From: Haplomitrium mnioides
Lineage: Eukaryota > Marchantiophyta > Haplomitriopsida > Calobryales
DNA length: 51,798 bases
Direction: 5' to 3'
Assembly (NCBI GenBank): GCA_049999725.1
Contig: JBNGIS010018005.1
Coordinates: 1-51,798 of the forward strand
Both the position numbers and the translations under genes were made by a program. A model generated the notes under the pieces. That model had not been told where the DNA came from. It made no database searches and saw nothing but the letters and a program-made list of their open reading frames with translations. Below are positions 34,265 through 46,100 of the stretch, in pieces (position 1 is the first letter of the stretch; every line of letters starts with the position of its first letter).

Positions 34265-35152
34265 GTCCATGCACATATGGACTCCAAAGTCCATGTGTGC
34301 ATGGACTTCATGAACCATGTGGGCATGGACTTGGGACTCTATGCCGTATGGAGTTCAAGGTCCACTTGTGCAAGGACTCCCTAGTCAATGTGCGCTTGGA
34401 AATAGGAGTCCACTTGCGCAAGGACCTAGAAGTCCATGCGCACATGGACTTCCAAGTCTAAGCGCACAACAACCAAGGAGTCTTTGTGCGAGTGGATCTA
34501 AGACTCCATGCGTGTATGGAGTCTCGGAGTCTTTGCACGCTTAGACCTGGGAGTCCATGTGCGCTTGGACTCGTGAGTCTATGCACGCATGGACTAAAGA
34601 GTCCTTGCACGCAAGGACCCAAGAGACCTTGCGTGCATGGACTCCCGGGTCCATGCGCGCTTGGACTCTCGGGTCTATGCGCGCATTGACTCCCAGGTCC
34701 AAGCGCACATGGACTCCCCAGTCCAAGCGCACATGGACTCTCGGATCTATGTGCGCATGGATTGGGGACTCCATATGCACATGGAGTTCAAGGTCCACTT
34801 GTGCAATGACTCCCTAGTCAATGCGCGCCTAGAAATAGTAGTTCACTTGGCAAGGACCTCAAATTCCATGCGCGCAACCACCAACGAGTCTTTGTGTGAG
34901 TGGACCTGAGACTCAATGCGCGCATGGAGTTCCGGAGTCTTTGCGCACTTGGACCCGGGAGTCCATCCGCGCATAGACTAGAGACTCCTTGCATGCAAGG
35001 ACCCATGAGACCTTGCATGCATGGACTCTCGGGTCCATGCGCGCCTGGACTCCCAGGTCCAAGTGCGCAGGGACTCCTCGGTCCAAAAGCGCACGGACCC
35101 CCAGGTCCATGCGCGAATGGACTCCGAAACTCTATGTGCGCATGGACCTAGG
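34265..35152. repeat. Large palindromic repeat array in intron 1, copy 1
   Basis: Nearly 900 bp of roughly 30-bp units of the same palindrome family (for example gtccatgcgcgcttggactc and variants). The array lies in the first intron of the minus-strand ParB-like/methyltransferase gene. Units alternate between near-perfect palindromes and versions with one altered arm (gcgcttggac, gtgcatggac). The regular period makes all frames look open, but the protein-like output is not a gene. Confidence 0.85.
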
Positions 35153-35560
35153 ATTTTTGAGTTAGTAAAAAAACAAATGAAAAAGGGTTTTAAGAATTTA
35201 CCATGCCATCTTCCTTTGCCGCCTGAAGATGCTTGACAAAAATGTCCCTCTCCTTCATCTCAAAAAAAGAAAATCGTTTGCAATTTGTAGTGTAAAAGGT
35301 AATCGCATCCTATGATTGCACAAGCAGCCCAATGTTGGCTTTCTTGCCTTCTTGGATCATTGTGATTGGACCACAAGACCCAAATTGAATTTCTCACCTT
35401 CCCCGGCAAAAAGGTAAAGGTGTTGATTGGGGTCTTTCAAGGAACAAAAATTTACAAGCCAATCCCACTCTAGTTTTTCAGGCTCTAGAGCTTTGATAGC
35501 ATCCAAATACCTAGAAGGCTTTGGTTATGCAGGTCTGGAAACATTTCCTTGGGATGCCAT

Positions 35561-36010
35561 TTTCAAGATGGTAGAAATAGGTAGAATTAGAGGTGAAAAA
35601 TCCATTGAACAAAAGTGAACAAAACTCGAAAGGTTGGAAAGGGAAAAATAGCAAGTAAATGCAAAAAACAAGAAAACAAAAACCAGAAAATGAACTCGCA
35701 ACAATGGAAAGAAACTTTCCACTGATGCTTCTTTTATAGCTAAATTTCAAAAAATGCCTTTTCCTGCCAAAAATTGATTTGTAGAGCTCTTGACACATAA
35801 GTTTGCGTGGTGCAAAAAAAACATTGGTATATAAAGCATCACTTGTTTTCATCTTTCCAATTCTTTTTTTCATTTTCTTCACAAAAAGCTCCCATTTTTG
35901 TTGTTTTGCAAAAATTTCTTGAAAAACACATCTTTTAGATGGGCCATAAGAGGTTCATAATATTTGTTAAAATAGTTTCTTGAAGTACTTGATTTTGATG
36001 AGCCTTTTCA
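35561..36010. promoter_or_regulatory. Divergent intergenic region between the methyltransferase and transposase-like genes
   Basis: About 450 bp separate the minus-strand start codon at 35,560 from the plus-strand ATG at 36,011, so the two genes are head to head and could share a promoter. The sequence is AT-rich. A TATA-like ggtatataaag lies at about 35,826-35,836 on the plus strand. A minus-strand frame crossing it has no recognisable similarity. The promoter role is inferred from position. Confidence 0.45.
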
Positions 36011-39000
36011 ATGGCTGGAGTTTTTAAATGCAACAAAAGGCTTGAATTCCAAGATTTACCTTCACAAAAAAGTGCTACATTTGACAAGCAAGTTGAGATT
36101 TGTTCAAACCGCAATTATTTGGAGGTAAGCAATGGACTACCAAAAGCGTTAAGTGTGATGGCAAGAATATTGGGGAAAAGATTGCCTTCTATTGAATCAA
36201 AAAGCTCTGCCCAAAAAGATTGAGAAGGTGAACTCCATGCGTAAATAGGATCAAGGACTCAATCCTATGCGCGCATATGGTCAAAAGTGAATCCAATGAA
36301 CGCATAGGATTAATGAGTGAACAACTTGCGCACAAAGGATCAAAGAGGAAACCTAGTGCTTGTAGAGAATTAAAGAAACAAACTTCATCCAGCACAAGAT
36401 CTTTGTTTCCCTTCAAGCAGTCGAAGTTGAATCTTTCTTCTGAGTATTCCAATAGAGAAGTAAAAAAAAGTTCAACACAAAAATTCCAGATGGTTGTAGA
36501 CCTTCTTTTGTCCTCATCTGAGGGAGACATCGATATTCATGATCAAAGTTTGTTTGTTCAAAACACCAAAAAAAAAATTGTGGAAAGTTTTATGTTTGGA
36601 GATGAACCCCTGTCCCAAATAGCACCACTCAAACAAAGAGTGATTTCATTTCAAGTTGCACCTTGCAAGGAGATTAGAACATCTAAAACAAACCAAACTC
36701 CTTTAGAGGAGTCTTCAATTGATAGTTTGGGGAACAATTCTAGCAAAGAGTCTCAATCAATCAACATTTCTTTGGAGTTATCGCAAAGGGCACCAATTTT
36801 GTTACAAAAAACATTTCCTTCTAATTGACATGTTAATCAAGATTCTGTTTTGGAATGGTGCAGCTCTCCCAATCTTCAAGAAGAACCTCATCTCTTGAAA
36901 ACATTTTGTGGTGAAACAAATAGTGTTTACGATGATGATCAAGATCTTCAAGATGAATTATCTTCTATTGCTAGATTCACCTATAGACCTAATCGTCCAG
37001 TACAACATAAGAGTTCTTTGTCTGGGCCAAACCCAAACAGATAAACACCTTACATGAAAATTCTTTGCGAAAAGTCCATCATGATGAGAGCTTTGTGAAG
37101 AAAAAGCTCAATTCAATGTCAATTTCTAAATTGAAGAGAATTTCTTGTTGTCAAAAAAATTGATTGTCATTGTGCAAGACAGATTTTTTGAAAACTGTGA
37201 GAGAAACATACTTTCAACAAAACATGAAGAATCAAGATATCATACTGCAATGGAGAATACCAAGAAAAGACTCTAATGCTGACAATCGATTTACACTGCT
37301 TGGCAGTACCTTTGTCTGTAAAAGAGCCTTCAAATTAATATTAGCACTAGGGAATAATAGAATCCAAAGGATTCAAAATCTAAAAAACGCAGATCTTAGA
37401 TGTATTTTTGAAAAAAGAGAACTATTTGCTAAAGGAGTTTTTGTGCGTAAGTGGATCAACAAATTTTTCTATGGACACTACAAGAGAATGCCCACTTATG
37501 AAGTTTATAACTTGCCCGATAATTTTACAAAATAGGAAGTTTATAACTATTATACAACTTATTTGAAAGAGAAAGATCCCCATTATATTATTAGTTTCTC
37601 GGGTTTTACAAAACATTGGAGAACTCATTTTCCAAATGTAAGAATTTCAAAATGTAATAGATTTGTTGTTTGTGAAACATGCAAAGAAATAAAATCTTTG
37701 TGAGAAAAATCCGTCTTGGAGTCTCACAAGGTAACAAATTTTCTCTTCTTTTGACGTATTTGGTTAATCCATGTTTTTTTTTCTAGACTCAAAGCTTAGT
37801 TCTAGAGATGTTATGTTTTCTCAACTTAAAGCCCAAAGATATTTTTTTTGTTAAGTTATTAAGCAAAGAAGATTTGAGTAGAATAGTTATTAGCAAGTTG
37901 AGTTGTGAGAAGAGAGTCTATGCTCACATAGAGTCTCTTATTTTAAGTTTCAATTTAAACCTTGTCTCTAGTTGAATAAAGCGAGAAAATGAATCTCATT
38001 CTTGGTGGTGAGCTTAGCATTGCATCAAGTTTTTTTTGGTTCCTTTAAATCAAGAGCCTTTGTAAAAAAAAACAATAGCAAGAATCGTTTTTGTTATTTG
38101 CAACTCCTATTTTTGCATAGGATTTGTTCTTGTTCTTTTTAAAACCAATCGCAACAACAATCATAACAAGCTATGATATTGGTGTTGTTGCATTGGTCCT
38201 ATGCGCACATACGATCAGTTGTTATCTCCACTCATCCTAAATGCTTAGAGCATGTGTTCTGGTACCATTTGTTTGCAAATCTTGTTTTTCTCTTTTTGAA
38301 ACTTTTGTTTATTTTAAGTGAAACAAATTTTCTTTTTCTCAAATTACCTAAAATTTATTTTGAATCTTTTACAAAGTTTTTACTTTTACGAATCCAAACA
38401 TTTGCTTAAGATGACTTGAATGTTTTTAGCACCTGAGGTTGTGTTTTTAAGTTACAAGTATTGACATATGTTTTAGTGAACTACTTTTATGTCTTTTGTG
38501 CTTTGTGATAATGTAGTCAAATATAATCGCCAACTGTTTCTTCATCGTGACTAACAAATGTGAGAAAGAAAAACTTACAAACCATCGAAGAAGATGTTAT
38601 GTCGATGGTTAAAAGTACTTGGGAATTGTCATTGATGGAATGGATCAGAAGAAAACTGCTATTCCACGCTGGGCTTTGCCACCAAAAAACATTGATAAAG
38701 ATTGTTTGGTGGGTGTGCATGTTGTTGGTGCCTTAATATTCAATCATGCTCTTTCTTTGAGGATATAAATAACGTACGGAAACTTGAGAAGCGATTCTAA
38801 GTTGATAGTTATTGTGCTCAACAAAATATTATGTGACTTTGAAGGGCTACTGCCTCCAACTTTGTATCTTCAATTGGACAACACAACACAAGAGAAGAAG
38901 AATTCTATCCTGTTTGGATATCTTAGTCTCCTTATTGCTAAGAATTTTTTTCAAAAAATCAAGGTGGGATTTCTCATGGTTGGCCATACTCATGATCAAA

Positions 39001-40030
39001 TCGATCAAATGTTCAGCCGATTCTCGAAACGTTTGAAACATGTCAAAGCTTTCACAATTACGAGTCTTAGCAAGATGCTTCAATTATCATATAATCCTAA
39101 ACCTCAAGTAACTCTTTTGTTGGAAACTTTGGATTTCAAAATGTTTCTATAGCAATATCCCTCTCTGGTTTAAAAGATACTTGATATTAATTTTAATCAA
39201 CAATTCAAGTTCCAATTAAATGATTCCAATGCAAAGATTTGGAGGAAACATTTTTCAACAGATGAATTTTGGTTATCTACGGATGGTATTTGTCAACTCA
39301 AGTGCCTACTTGAAGTAGAGAGAGAAATTTTAAGTTCAATGTTGATTCCTCTCAAGGCATATTCTGAAATCAAAGGAACTCAAAAGGAAGAAAGAGAAGT
39401 GGATGTCGAGAAAGTGGTATTTTCAATGAGGGATAACATAAGTGAGAACTGCTACAAGTTCTTTACATATTTTGATATTCAATGGTGGAAGGACTTTTTT
39501 CTTTCCCAACAAGAGATTGCAGCCTCCATCCTTGAAAAAAAAGACGAGAACTCGAGGCAAAATTTACCTTTCTACCTTTACAACCGTCAAACACTTGTAA
39601 TGATTCTCAAAATGTTTGTCTAGGTTCTCAGCTTGATTCTCAACAAGCAAAAGAAGATGCTCCGGTACAGCAAATACTTTCTACACATCGAGCAATCTAT
39701 GATGGAGCACCTAGGTCGCGAGAATGAACTCTTTCGTACAAAACTCAATACGAGCATAAATTTGGCAATCTACATGAGATGAAAGCTAGAATATTTATTT
39801 GTGTTGTTGCATCTCTGGATCCAAAGGGCAGACCGTTTTGGGTTGCCAAAGTTCTCAGAGTTTTGTCATTTGATAAGGAAGATCCCCCAAACTCAAAACG
39901 AGTGTGTGTTCAATGGTTTTTTTGTCAAGTTGAGGGTGCATTTTTTGGACAATACTTCCCAACAAAAATAGCACGAACAAAAAAGAATCGCAAATCCAAG
40001 TTACATATTGATGTACTTGATATGACATAA
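36011..40030 (+). pseudogene. Large transposase-like gene (DUF7869-type family), degraded
   Basis: A first exon at 36,011 (MAGVFKCNKRLEFQDL...) ends TTGGAG|GTAAGC at 36,124. A long frame at 36,277-37,044 has one internal stop. A conserved block follows: SCCQKN with LCKTDFLKTVRETYFQQ (about 37,130-37,220), FVCKRAFKLILALGNNRIQRI, then TKHWRTHFPNVRISKCNRFVVCETC to about 37,700. An exon apparently ends CACAAG|GTAACA (about 37,731) and resumes near 38,518. The core is 38,610-39,150: GIVIDGMDQKKT, LYLQLDNTTQEKKN, FLMVGHTHDQIDQMFSRFSKR. These acidic blocks resemble an RNase H-like (DDE) transposase core, in a family I recall as DUF7869, found in many plants and invertebrates with no assigned activity. 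Downstream frames at 39,339-39,623 and 39,779-40,030 complete it. Frameshifts and stops (for example near 38,550 and 38,770) make it a pseudogene. Confidence 0.6.
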
Positions 40031-41290
40031 ATCACGATTCTGTCTTTTGATTTTCTTCTTACCCAAAAAACCAATTGAGGAAAACCACTCTAGCTACCAT
40101 TAAAGCAAATCTATTTGAGTATGAAAGACAAAAAGCCCTCAATCTTGAAATGTTTCAAAGAGATTCAATCGTTGCCATTAACACTGACACAAATCAAGTA
40201 AACCTTGATGAATCTTTTGAAGCTAAATCCGAAGAAGTCAAGAGGAGTGACTATAGTCATTTAAGAGTTTCATTATATATTTTGTATTTTCAAGCATATT
40301 GTAACTTAAGAGTATTATTTTATAAAGTACATGAGAATATTTTGAAGCAACTTGTTGAATTTTTCTGCCGCCTTGAACTTTTTACTATAAATTATTCCAA
40401 GTTGAATTTTATTCTGTGTAAATGAAGCTTAAATTTTTAGTTAATATTTTCATTTGCTTTGAAAAATGTTTTCTTCTCCAAAATGTAAGTATGTTGTTTC
40501 CAACTTTATTATTTTCTAGAAGAGTTTAAAGTTATTGTCTTGCTAAAGCATCTGCCTAAATTGACTAATTATTTGTTTTCTTGTAAGTACTTTGATGTAT
40601 AACTTAAAACCTTTAGCGTGATTTGACTCAGATGTAGAGCTTTGTACTCGTTTTACTTTTAGATTCCTAATTAGAAATTGAAATCTTTTGTGCGTATAGA
40701 GTTTGTTGTGAAAATAGAACGTTTATAGTTTGCATACTTGGTTGTAGAAGTGTGAACCCTATGCGAGCATAGACTTTGATTTGCATGTCAAAACGTCGTG
40801 CATACAAAAACTCTTCTACGGAACCTAAAACCTAGGTTCTTGTCAATATTTGTTGTGGAGTGTTCAGATGGTGAGTTCGGATTCCTATACGCGCATTGAC
40901 TTTGGGGTGGAGTGTTCAGATGTTGAGCTTGGATTCCTATGTGCGTATAGACTTTGGGGTGGAAGTCCAAGCCTTCCACAAGTTCTACTTCTCATAAGCA
41001 ACCTTCAAGCTTCTTCATACAAAGACTACTAATTACAACTTAGTTTGTACACAAGTCATAAACTCTTTTGTAGATCTTGAAACCTTTGTTTGGTTGAACC
41101 AAGTCTAAAACTTGGAGATGTTTCTTGTTTACACTCTTAATTCAATCTTCTTAGCTATTGCCTTTTTGATTCTAAACTATGATATGTTTGTGTATATGCT
41201 TTGTTGAATTATGAAATATTTTTCAATGTTTAAACCTTTTTTAAAGCCCACATTAACTTTTGCATGCATGGATTTTCAACTACAAGTGAA
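40031..41290. other. AT-rich 3' flank of unit 1
   Basis: A short plus-strand frame at 40,075-40,425 follows the transposase-like gene and may be its last degraded exon or a leader of the flank; I do not recognise it. From 40,426 the sequence is AT-rich and non-coding. At 40,757-40,962 it contains three dispersed relatives of the palindrome family (ctatgcgagcatagac, ctatacgcgcattgac, ctatgtgcgtatagac). It then grades into the block repeated at base 1. Confidence 0.5.
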
Positions 41291-42865
41291 AGCTTCTTTC
41301 TTGCTTGAACTTTAAAATAAAGCTCCTAAATCCATGCAATGTTTTGTTTTCTTTGTTTTTGTGTTTACCATTGCAAACTCATTCTCTTGACTTCTAGTCC
41401 CTTTGGGTTATTTTTTTATATTTTGTAATTTTTTTCCCAAAAAAATGTTTGAAAGAACACCATGTCTACGTGCGCCTAGAGTTTGTTCAATCAAACATAT
41501 TTCAAAATAGTTTCTTGTGACATGCATTTAAGTTTTTGGGCTTAGAATTGTATTGAATGATAAATGCAATTTTTTGGTGAAAACCTACCATAGTGTTTAT
41601 ACTTTTCATCAAATTTGAGTTTTCTAGTATTTCTATAAAAACTAATAATATTGATTGATTTTGCATAATGAAATTGACTCTTGCTCTATCATGCTTGTTG
41701 AAACGGCCAAAAACAAACCTCAAAAACTCATGTACTTTTTGTTTTTAAAAAATAACCTCGTTTTTAATGTTTTTGAGCTCAAAAATCACAATTTTTCCTA
41801 AAAAAAAAGTTCATGTTTTGAGTAGCCTGTTCTTGATTCAAAGTAACGGCTGTTAATTGAAGAAAACTTGTGCAAAAATCCAATTCAGTGGAAAGGGAAC
41901 TTCCATGCCAACATGAGCTTTGTTGCAAATATTTACAAAAACCAATAGGTTTTATTCAAAAAATCATTTTGCGAAAGAAAATGGATCGTTTATCTGTCTA
42001 TGACGTCCTTTTGCATCATCGGATTGCAAGTTGAAGAGCTTCATGCTCCGCTTACCCTTTCTTTTTCAGTAGCCTACAATTTAGTACTTATGAGTGTGAG
42101 CAATTCTAGGACCTCTCAAATGATGAATGTTGTTTTTGTCCCTGTAGTAATAAAAAAAAAAATCAGACATTGGAAACAAAGTAAAGAAAAAATAAGCAAG
42201 ATAAGATAAAATATGAAAAATTCAAAATAGAATTCACTAGATGTCGTGGTCGATAGCACAACAAACCTCCAAAAGAGCATCCTCCACGATGTTGAATTGT
42301 TGAGAAGAATAAATTATAACAAAAGACCAAAAATTAGAAGTTGTAATGGATGCAAAAGAAGAAACCGTGTCAAAAATGTCATCCTTCATAAAGGGCTCAG
42401 AATTGTCATGCTTGCATTCCTTAAGGTTATACCCGTAAGAAATATCACCAATTACTAAAGTTAACCATTTGTGTTTCACCAAGCCCTTCAACTGTCAAGC
42501 ATTGGACTCCCTGTGGACTTGATAAAACGCCACATTGAGTCCATCAACATAGAACATTAGGCCCTCGTCTTGCTCTTCAAGATGTCCTTTAGTTGGAGGG
42601 ACAACAACATCATTTTGCTACCTTGCCTTTCACTCTCTGGCTTTCTAGCAATAAAGCAGAAAAGCATAAGGGTATGATATAATAGTGGAGGCCTGGTCTT
42701 GATCTTCGATAGCTTCTTCGACTCCAAATCTCTTTCCCCCTTTTGCAACAACCGTCAATTTTCTAGCAAGTTGTTGTTTAAATGTTTTGTCCTCCTCTAT
42801 ACAACACAAGGAAAAAAATAAGAGGAGAAAACAAAAACAAAGAACTTGACTTAAAAAAGTAACAG

Positions 42866-42964
42866 CAGTCCATGCAAGCATGGATCCTCAAGTCTATGCT
42901 TGCATGGACTTAAGAGTCAAGGGGTGCATGGACTTCAGAGTCCTTGCGCGTGGACTCTCAAGTC
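42866..42964. repeat. Palindromic repeats, copy 2, left of the copia insertion
   Basis: About four degenerate units (gtccatgcaagcatgg, tctatgcttgcatggact, gtccttgcgcgtggact). They lie in the intron matching that of 4,126-4,600. The array is cut by the copia element and continues at 49,066. Confidence 0.75.
42960..42964. repeat. Left target-site duplication (aagtc) of the copia element
   Basis: aagtc directly precedes TGTAAAG, the plus-strand left edge of the element, and is repeated at 49,066-49,070. The target lies within the intronic palindrome array. Confidence 0.85.
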
Positions 42965-43183
42965 TGTAAAGATTTATGCACTGCAATGGAACACACAATC
43001 ACACACATAGGGTAGAGAATAATGCAATGTATTTCACAATAGCTCGATGGCCTCAATATACATCAAGGAAAGGAGTGCACTCCCGCAACTCCAATCTGCC
43101 CCACATATAGCACTAACCCTAACTAACCTAAGAGGGGCCTACTAGATCAGCATGGCACCCTATCAAAGCTTGATAAATTAATA
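42965..43183 (-). repeat. 3' LTR of the copia element
   Basis: 219 bp from TGTAAAGATTTATGC to AATTAATA on the plus strand; matches 48,849-49,065. The polypurine tract gaaggggag (minus sense) is adjacent at 43,184-43,192. Confidence 0.9.
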
Positions 43184-43189
43184 CTCCCC

Positions 43190-46100
43190 TTCAAGCTCAA
43201 CATTTGTACACCAGGTTGCCTTCTGAATCTCTGCAACTTTTCGGCTCCCAATGCCCTCGTAAACGTATCAACTACTTGCCCCTCAGTGGTGATGTATGAC
43301 AAATCAATCACCTTGGCCAACACCTTCTCTCTCACAAAATGATAATGCACCTCAATGTGCTTTGAACATGCATGAAAAGCAAGATTGTTACCCAATTGAA
43401 TAATGCTGATGTTGTCGCAATGAACCTTCATTGGTTCCTCCACTTTGACATCCATATCCTACAACAACTTCAATAACCATATTACCTCACAGATGGCCAT
43501 AGATGCCTCATGTACTCATCCTCCGTACTTGATAAAGCAACTATAGGTTGCTTTTTGCTACTCTAGACAATTCCACCACTTCCAAATGAAAATAAAGAAC
43601 CACTTGTGGACCTCTTATCAATGTCAATTCCTACCCAATCTGCATTTGTGAAACAAGCAAGCTGAAATTTGTTGTTGCTGTCATAAAACAACCCCACTAA
43701 AGTGTAACTTTTACGTACCAAAAAATTTTGCGCATTGCATCCAAATGTTGCTTCTTTGATACCTACATAAACAAACTTACCAGACCTACAATATAACTCA
43801 GATCCATTTTGGTGATAGTAATGTAAACCGGGCTGCCTACTATTTGTTTGAACCTTGTTGAATCCTCAATCAGCTCTCCTTCATGACTGATCAGTTTTGT
43901 ATTCTAGTCTAAGGAAGTTGCAATTGGTTTGCAATTTCTCATGCCATATTTTGCCAGCATGTCTAAGGTATACTGCCTTTGAATCATCCATATTCCTTGC
44001 TCTATTTTAATCACCTCAATTCCAATGAAATGTCTCAACTCACCAAGATCCCTCATATCAAACTTTTTGTTGCAACAATTTCTTCACTTCAGCAATATCT
44101 TGCTCACTCCCTCATGTCATAGTTAGATCAGATACATAAATGAGAGTGAGCATCATACCTTTCTCTACTTTCCCTACATATAGAGAATAGTTTGCATTTG
44201 ACACCTTGAAGCCTACCGAAACAAGATACTCACCTATATTGTTAGACCATGCTCAAGGTGTTTGCTTCAACCCATATAGTGACTTCTTCAGCTTTCATAC
44301 CTGATCTGAATGCTCTAGATCAACAAAACCAGCGGGTTGTACCATGTACACCTCCTCTTCAAGCTCCCTATGCAAAAATGCGTTTTTTACATTCATTTGT
44401 TGCAAAGCCCCACTTTTTTTATGCAACCAATGCAACAATTGCCCGAATAGTTGTCATTCTTGCTATAGGGTTGAACGTCTCCTCATAATTTATCCCATGA
44501 GTCTAGGCATACTCCTTGCCCACTAGCCTTGCTTTAAATATGCTTATGTTGCCATATTCACTCTTCTTCAACATGTAGACCCATTTGCATCTGAGGGCTT
44601 TCTTCCCTTCTGGTAAATTGACCAACTCCCAAGTCTGGTTTTTGTGAAGAGCTTCTATCTCTTCCACCATTGCAGCTTTCCATATGTCATCTCCCATAAC
44701 ATCCTCAAATAAGACAGGTTCCTTCTCAGTGATTACTTACACCATATATACATGACGTGCTGCAAATGCTCCCTTATGTATCAACATGTTTACAAGGCAC
44801 TTCACCTTGTCACTTCTGCGCAAAGGTATGCTTTGTACCTACTGCTCCTTTTGTTTCAAGCTTGATGTTGAAGCTGAAAGTTCTTCATCTACATTTTCAG
44901 AATCACATGTGTCTCCTTCTCCTAGAGACACTTCAGATTGAGAGTTATTTGGAGTATATTGCTCCAAATGTCTGCCAGCTTTCTTGCCATGTACAAGTGT
45001 TGCCATTGCTGATGCTTTCACCATGTGGTCCACTCAATACTTGAGTTTGTTCTAACACAACTTGCCCATTTGTGTCATCAAAATTTTTCCCATACCAAGT
45101 ACTTAGCTCATCAAATACTACGTCTCTACTCACCCCCAACATGAGTGTAGTAGGACAATAGCACTTGTACCCCTTTTGCTCATTGAATACCCAATAAAGA
45201 CACATTTTTTAGCTTTTGGGTCTAATTTCTAATTGTCTCAGCTGGTACATGTACATAAGCAATGCAACCAAACACTTTCAAATGTAAAATGTTTCGATGC
45301 CTCCCTATAAACTTCTCTTCTAGTGTCATGCCATGAATTGTAGGTGTAGGGGCTTGGTTCATAATATAAATGGTAGTAGATATTTCTTCTGACCATTAAC
45401 AATGTGGCATATTCTTTTCATTCATCAATGCTCTTGCCACCTCTGCTATGTTTCGGTTATTTCTCTCAACAACTCCATTTTGCTAAGGTGTATACTTGCA
45501 TGTTTGCCATCATTTGATTTTTTCTCTCTACAAGTAGGTGCAGGGTTCTGTAGAGAAATATTCTCCTCCACCATCTGACTTAGGCACTTAAATTGCTGCC
45601 CTTTCGTTTTTTTGACCATAGCTCTAAAATGTTTGAAGTGATCAAACACTCCAGTCTTCTGCTTCATGAAATAAATCCAAGTTCCTCTTGAATAATCATC
45701 AATAAAGGTCACATAGTATGTACACCCTCAAATGGATCTTGTTTTTGTTGGACCCCACACATCTTAATGTACCACCTCAAGTAGCTTCCTTGCCATATAT
45801 GCATCATGAGGGAATGCTTGTCTTGCATGTTTACCAAACTTGCATGCTTCATATATTTTTTGCATTCCTTCTACTTTGAACTTGGGCAACTTACTTACTA
45901 CCCTTGAAATCTGCATATTTCTTAGCCTTTGCACATTAATATGCCCAATTCTCTTATGTCATATCTCTATGTTTGACACAACTCCTGCACTGTGTACAAA
46001 CATGGCCTTTGAAATTTCAGGCATGCTCACATCCAATCTGAACATCATGCTACTCCTACTTCTTTTTGTGATCAGGCTGCAATTGTTTTCCCAATCCTCA

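Larger units (their letters stand above)
33385..35560 (-). pseudogene. ParB-like/amino-methyltransferase gene, copy 1, 5' exons
   Basis: Exon 1 runs from an ATG at 35,560 to 35,202 (donor ATG|GTAAAT) and contains EPEKLEWDWLV and KERDIFVKHLQ. Both are mirrored in unit 2 (EPQKLAYERLV, KPRDIFTKDLQ). Intron 1 holds the large palindrome array. Exon 2 begins at 34,178 after CTGGCAG (FVDSYKDAKHVEHNS...) and runs to the insertion point at 33,385. Its last part has DKYRYKIA, a stop, then GNHNAATRQLL, resembling the conserved G-x-H-x-x-A element of the ParB/sulfiredoxin-like fold. The reading frame continues at 4,887 on the far side of the retrotransposon, which therefore split the ParB-like exon. Frameshifts lie around 33,600-33,950. 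In bacteria and phages ParB-like domains are often linked to DNA methylases; the function here is inferred. Confidence 0.6.
1..41290. mobile_element. Unit 1 of a tandem ~10-kb putative DNA transposon, interrupted by later insertions
   Basis: Bases 1-570 and about 3,260-4,887, continuing at 33,385-35,560, match unit 2 (41,291-42,964 and 49,066-51,798) in the same order and orientation. After removing the insertion at 4,888-33,384 and the LTR fragment ending at 2,927, the unit is roughly 10 kb. It holds a minus-strand ParB-like/methyltransferase gene and a plus-strand transposase-like gene, divergently arranged around 35,561-36,010. The left terminus lies outside the window, because homology to 41,291 onward is already present at base 1. 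I could not identify terminal inverted repeats. The transposon interpretation is inferred from the two copies and the transposase-like gene; a segmental tandem duplication is the alternative. Confidence 0.6.

Noticed and set aside
34317-35151. Several overlapping open frames on both strands with repeated MDSRVHARLDS-like translations
   Set aside because: They follow the ~30-bp palindrome array. Because the period is divisible by three, every frame stays open and repetitive; the array lies in an intron of the minus-strand gene.
34265-35152. CRISPR-like array of regular repeats
   Set aside because: The units are palindromic and degenerate. The spacers are only about 10 bp and not diverse. The context is a eukaryotic intron and no cas gene is present.
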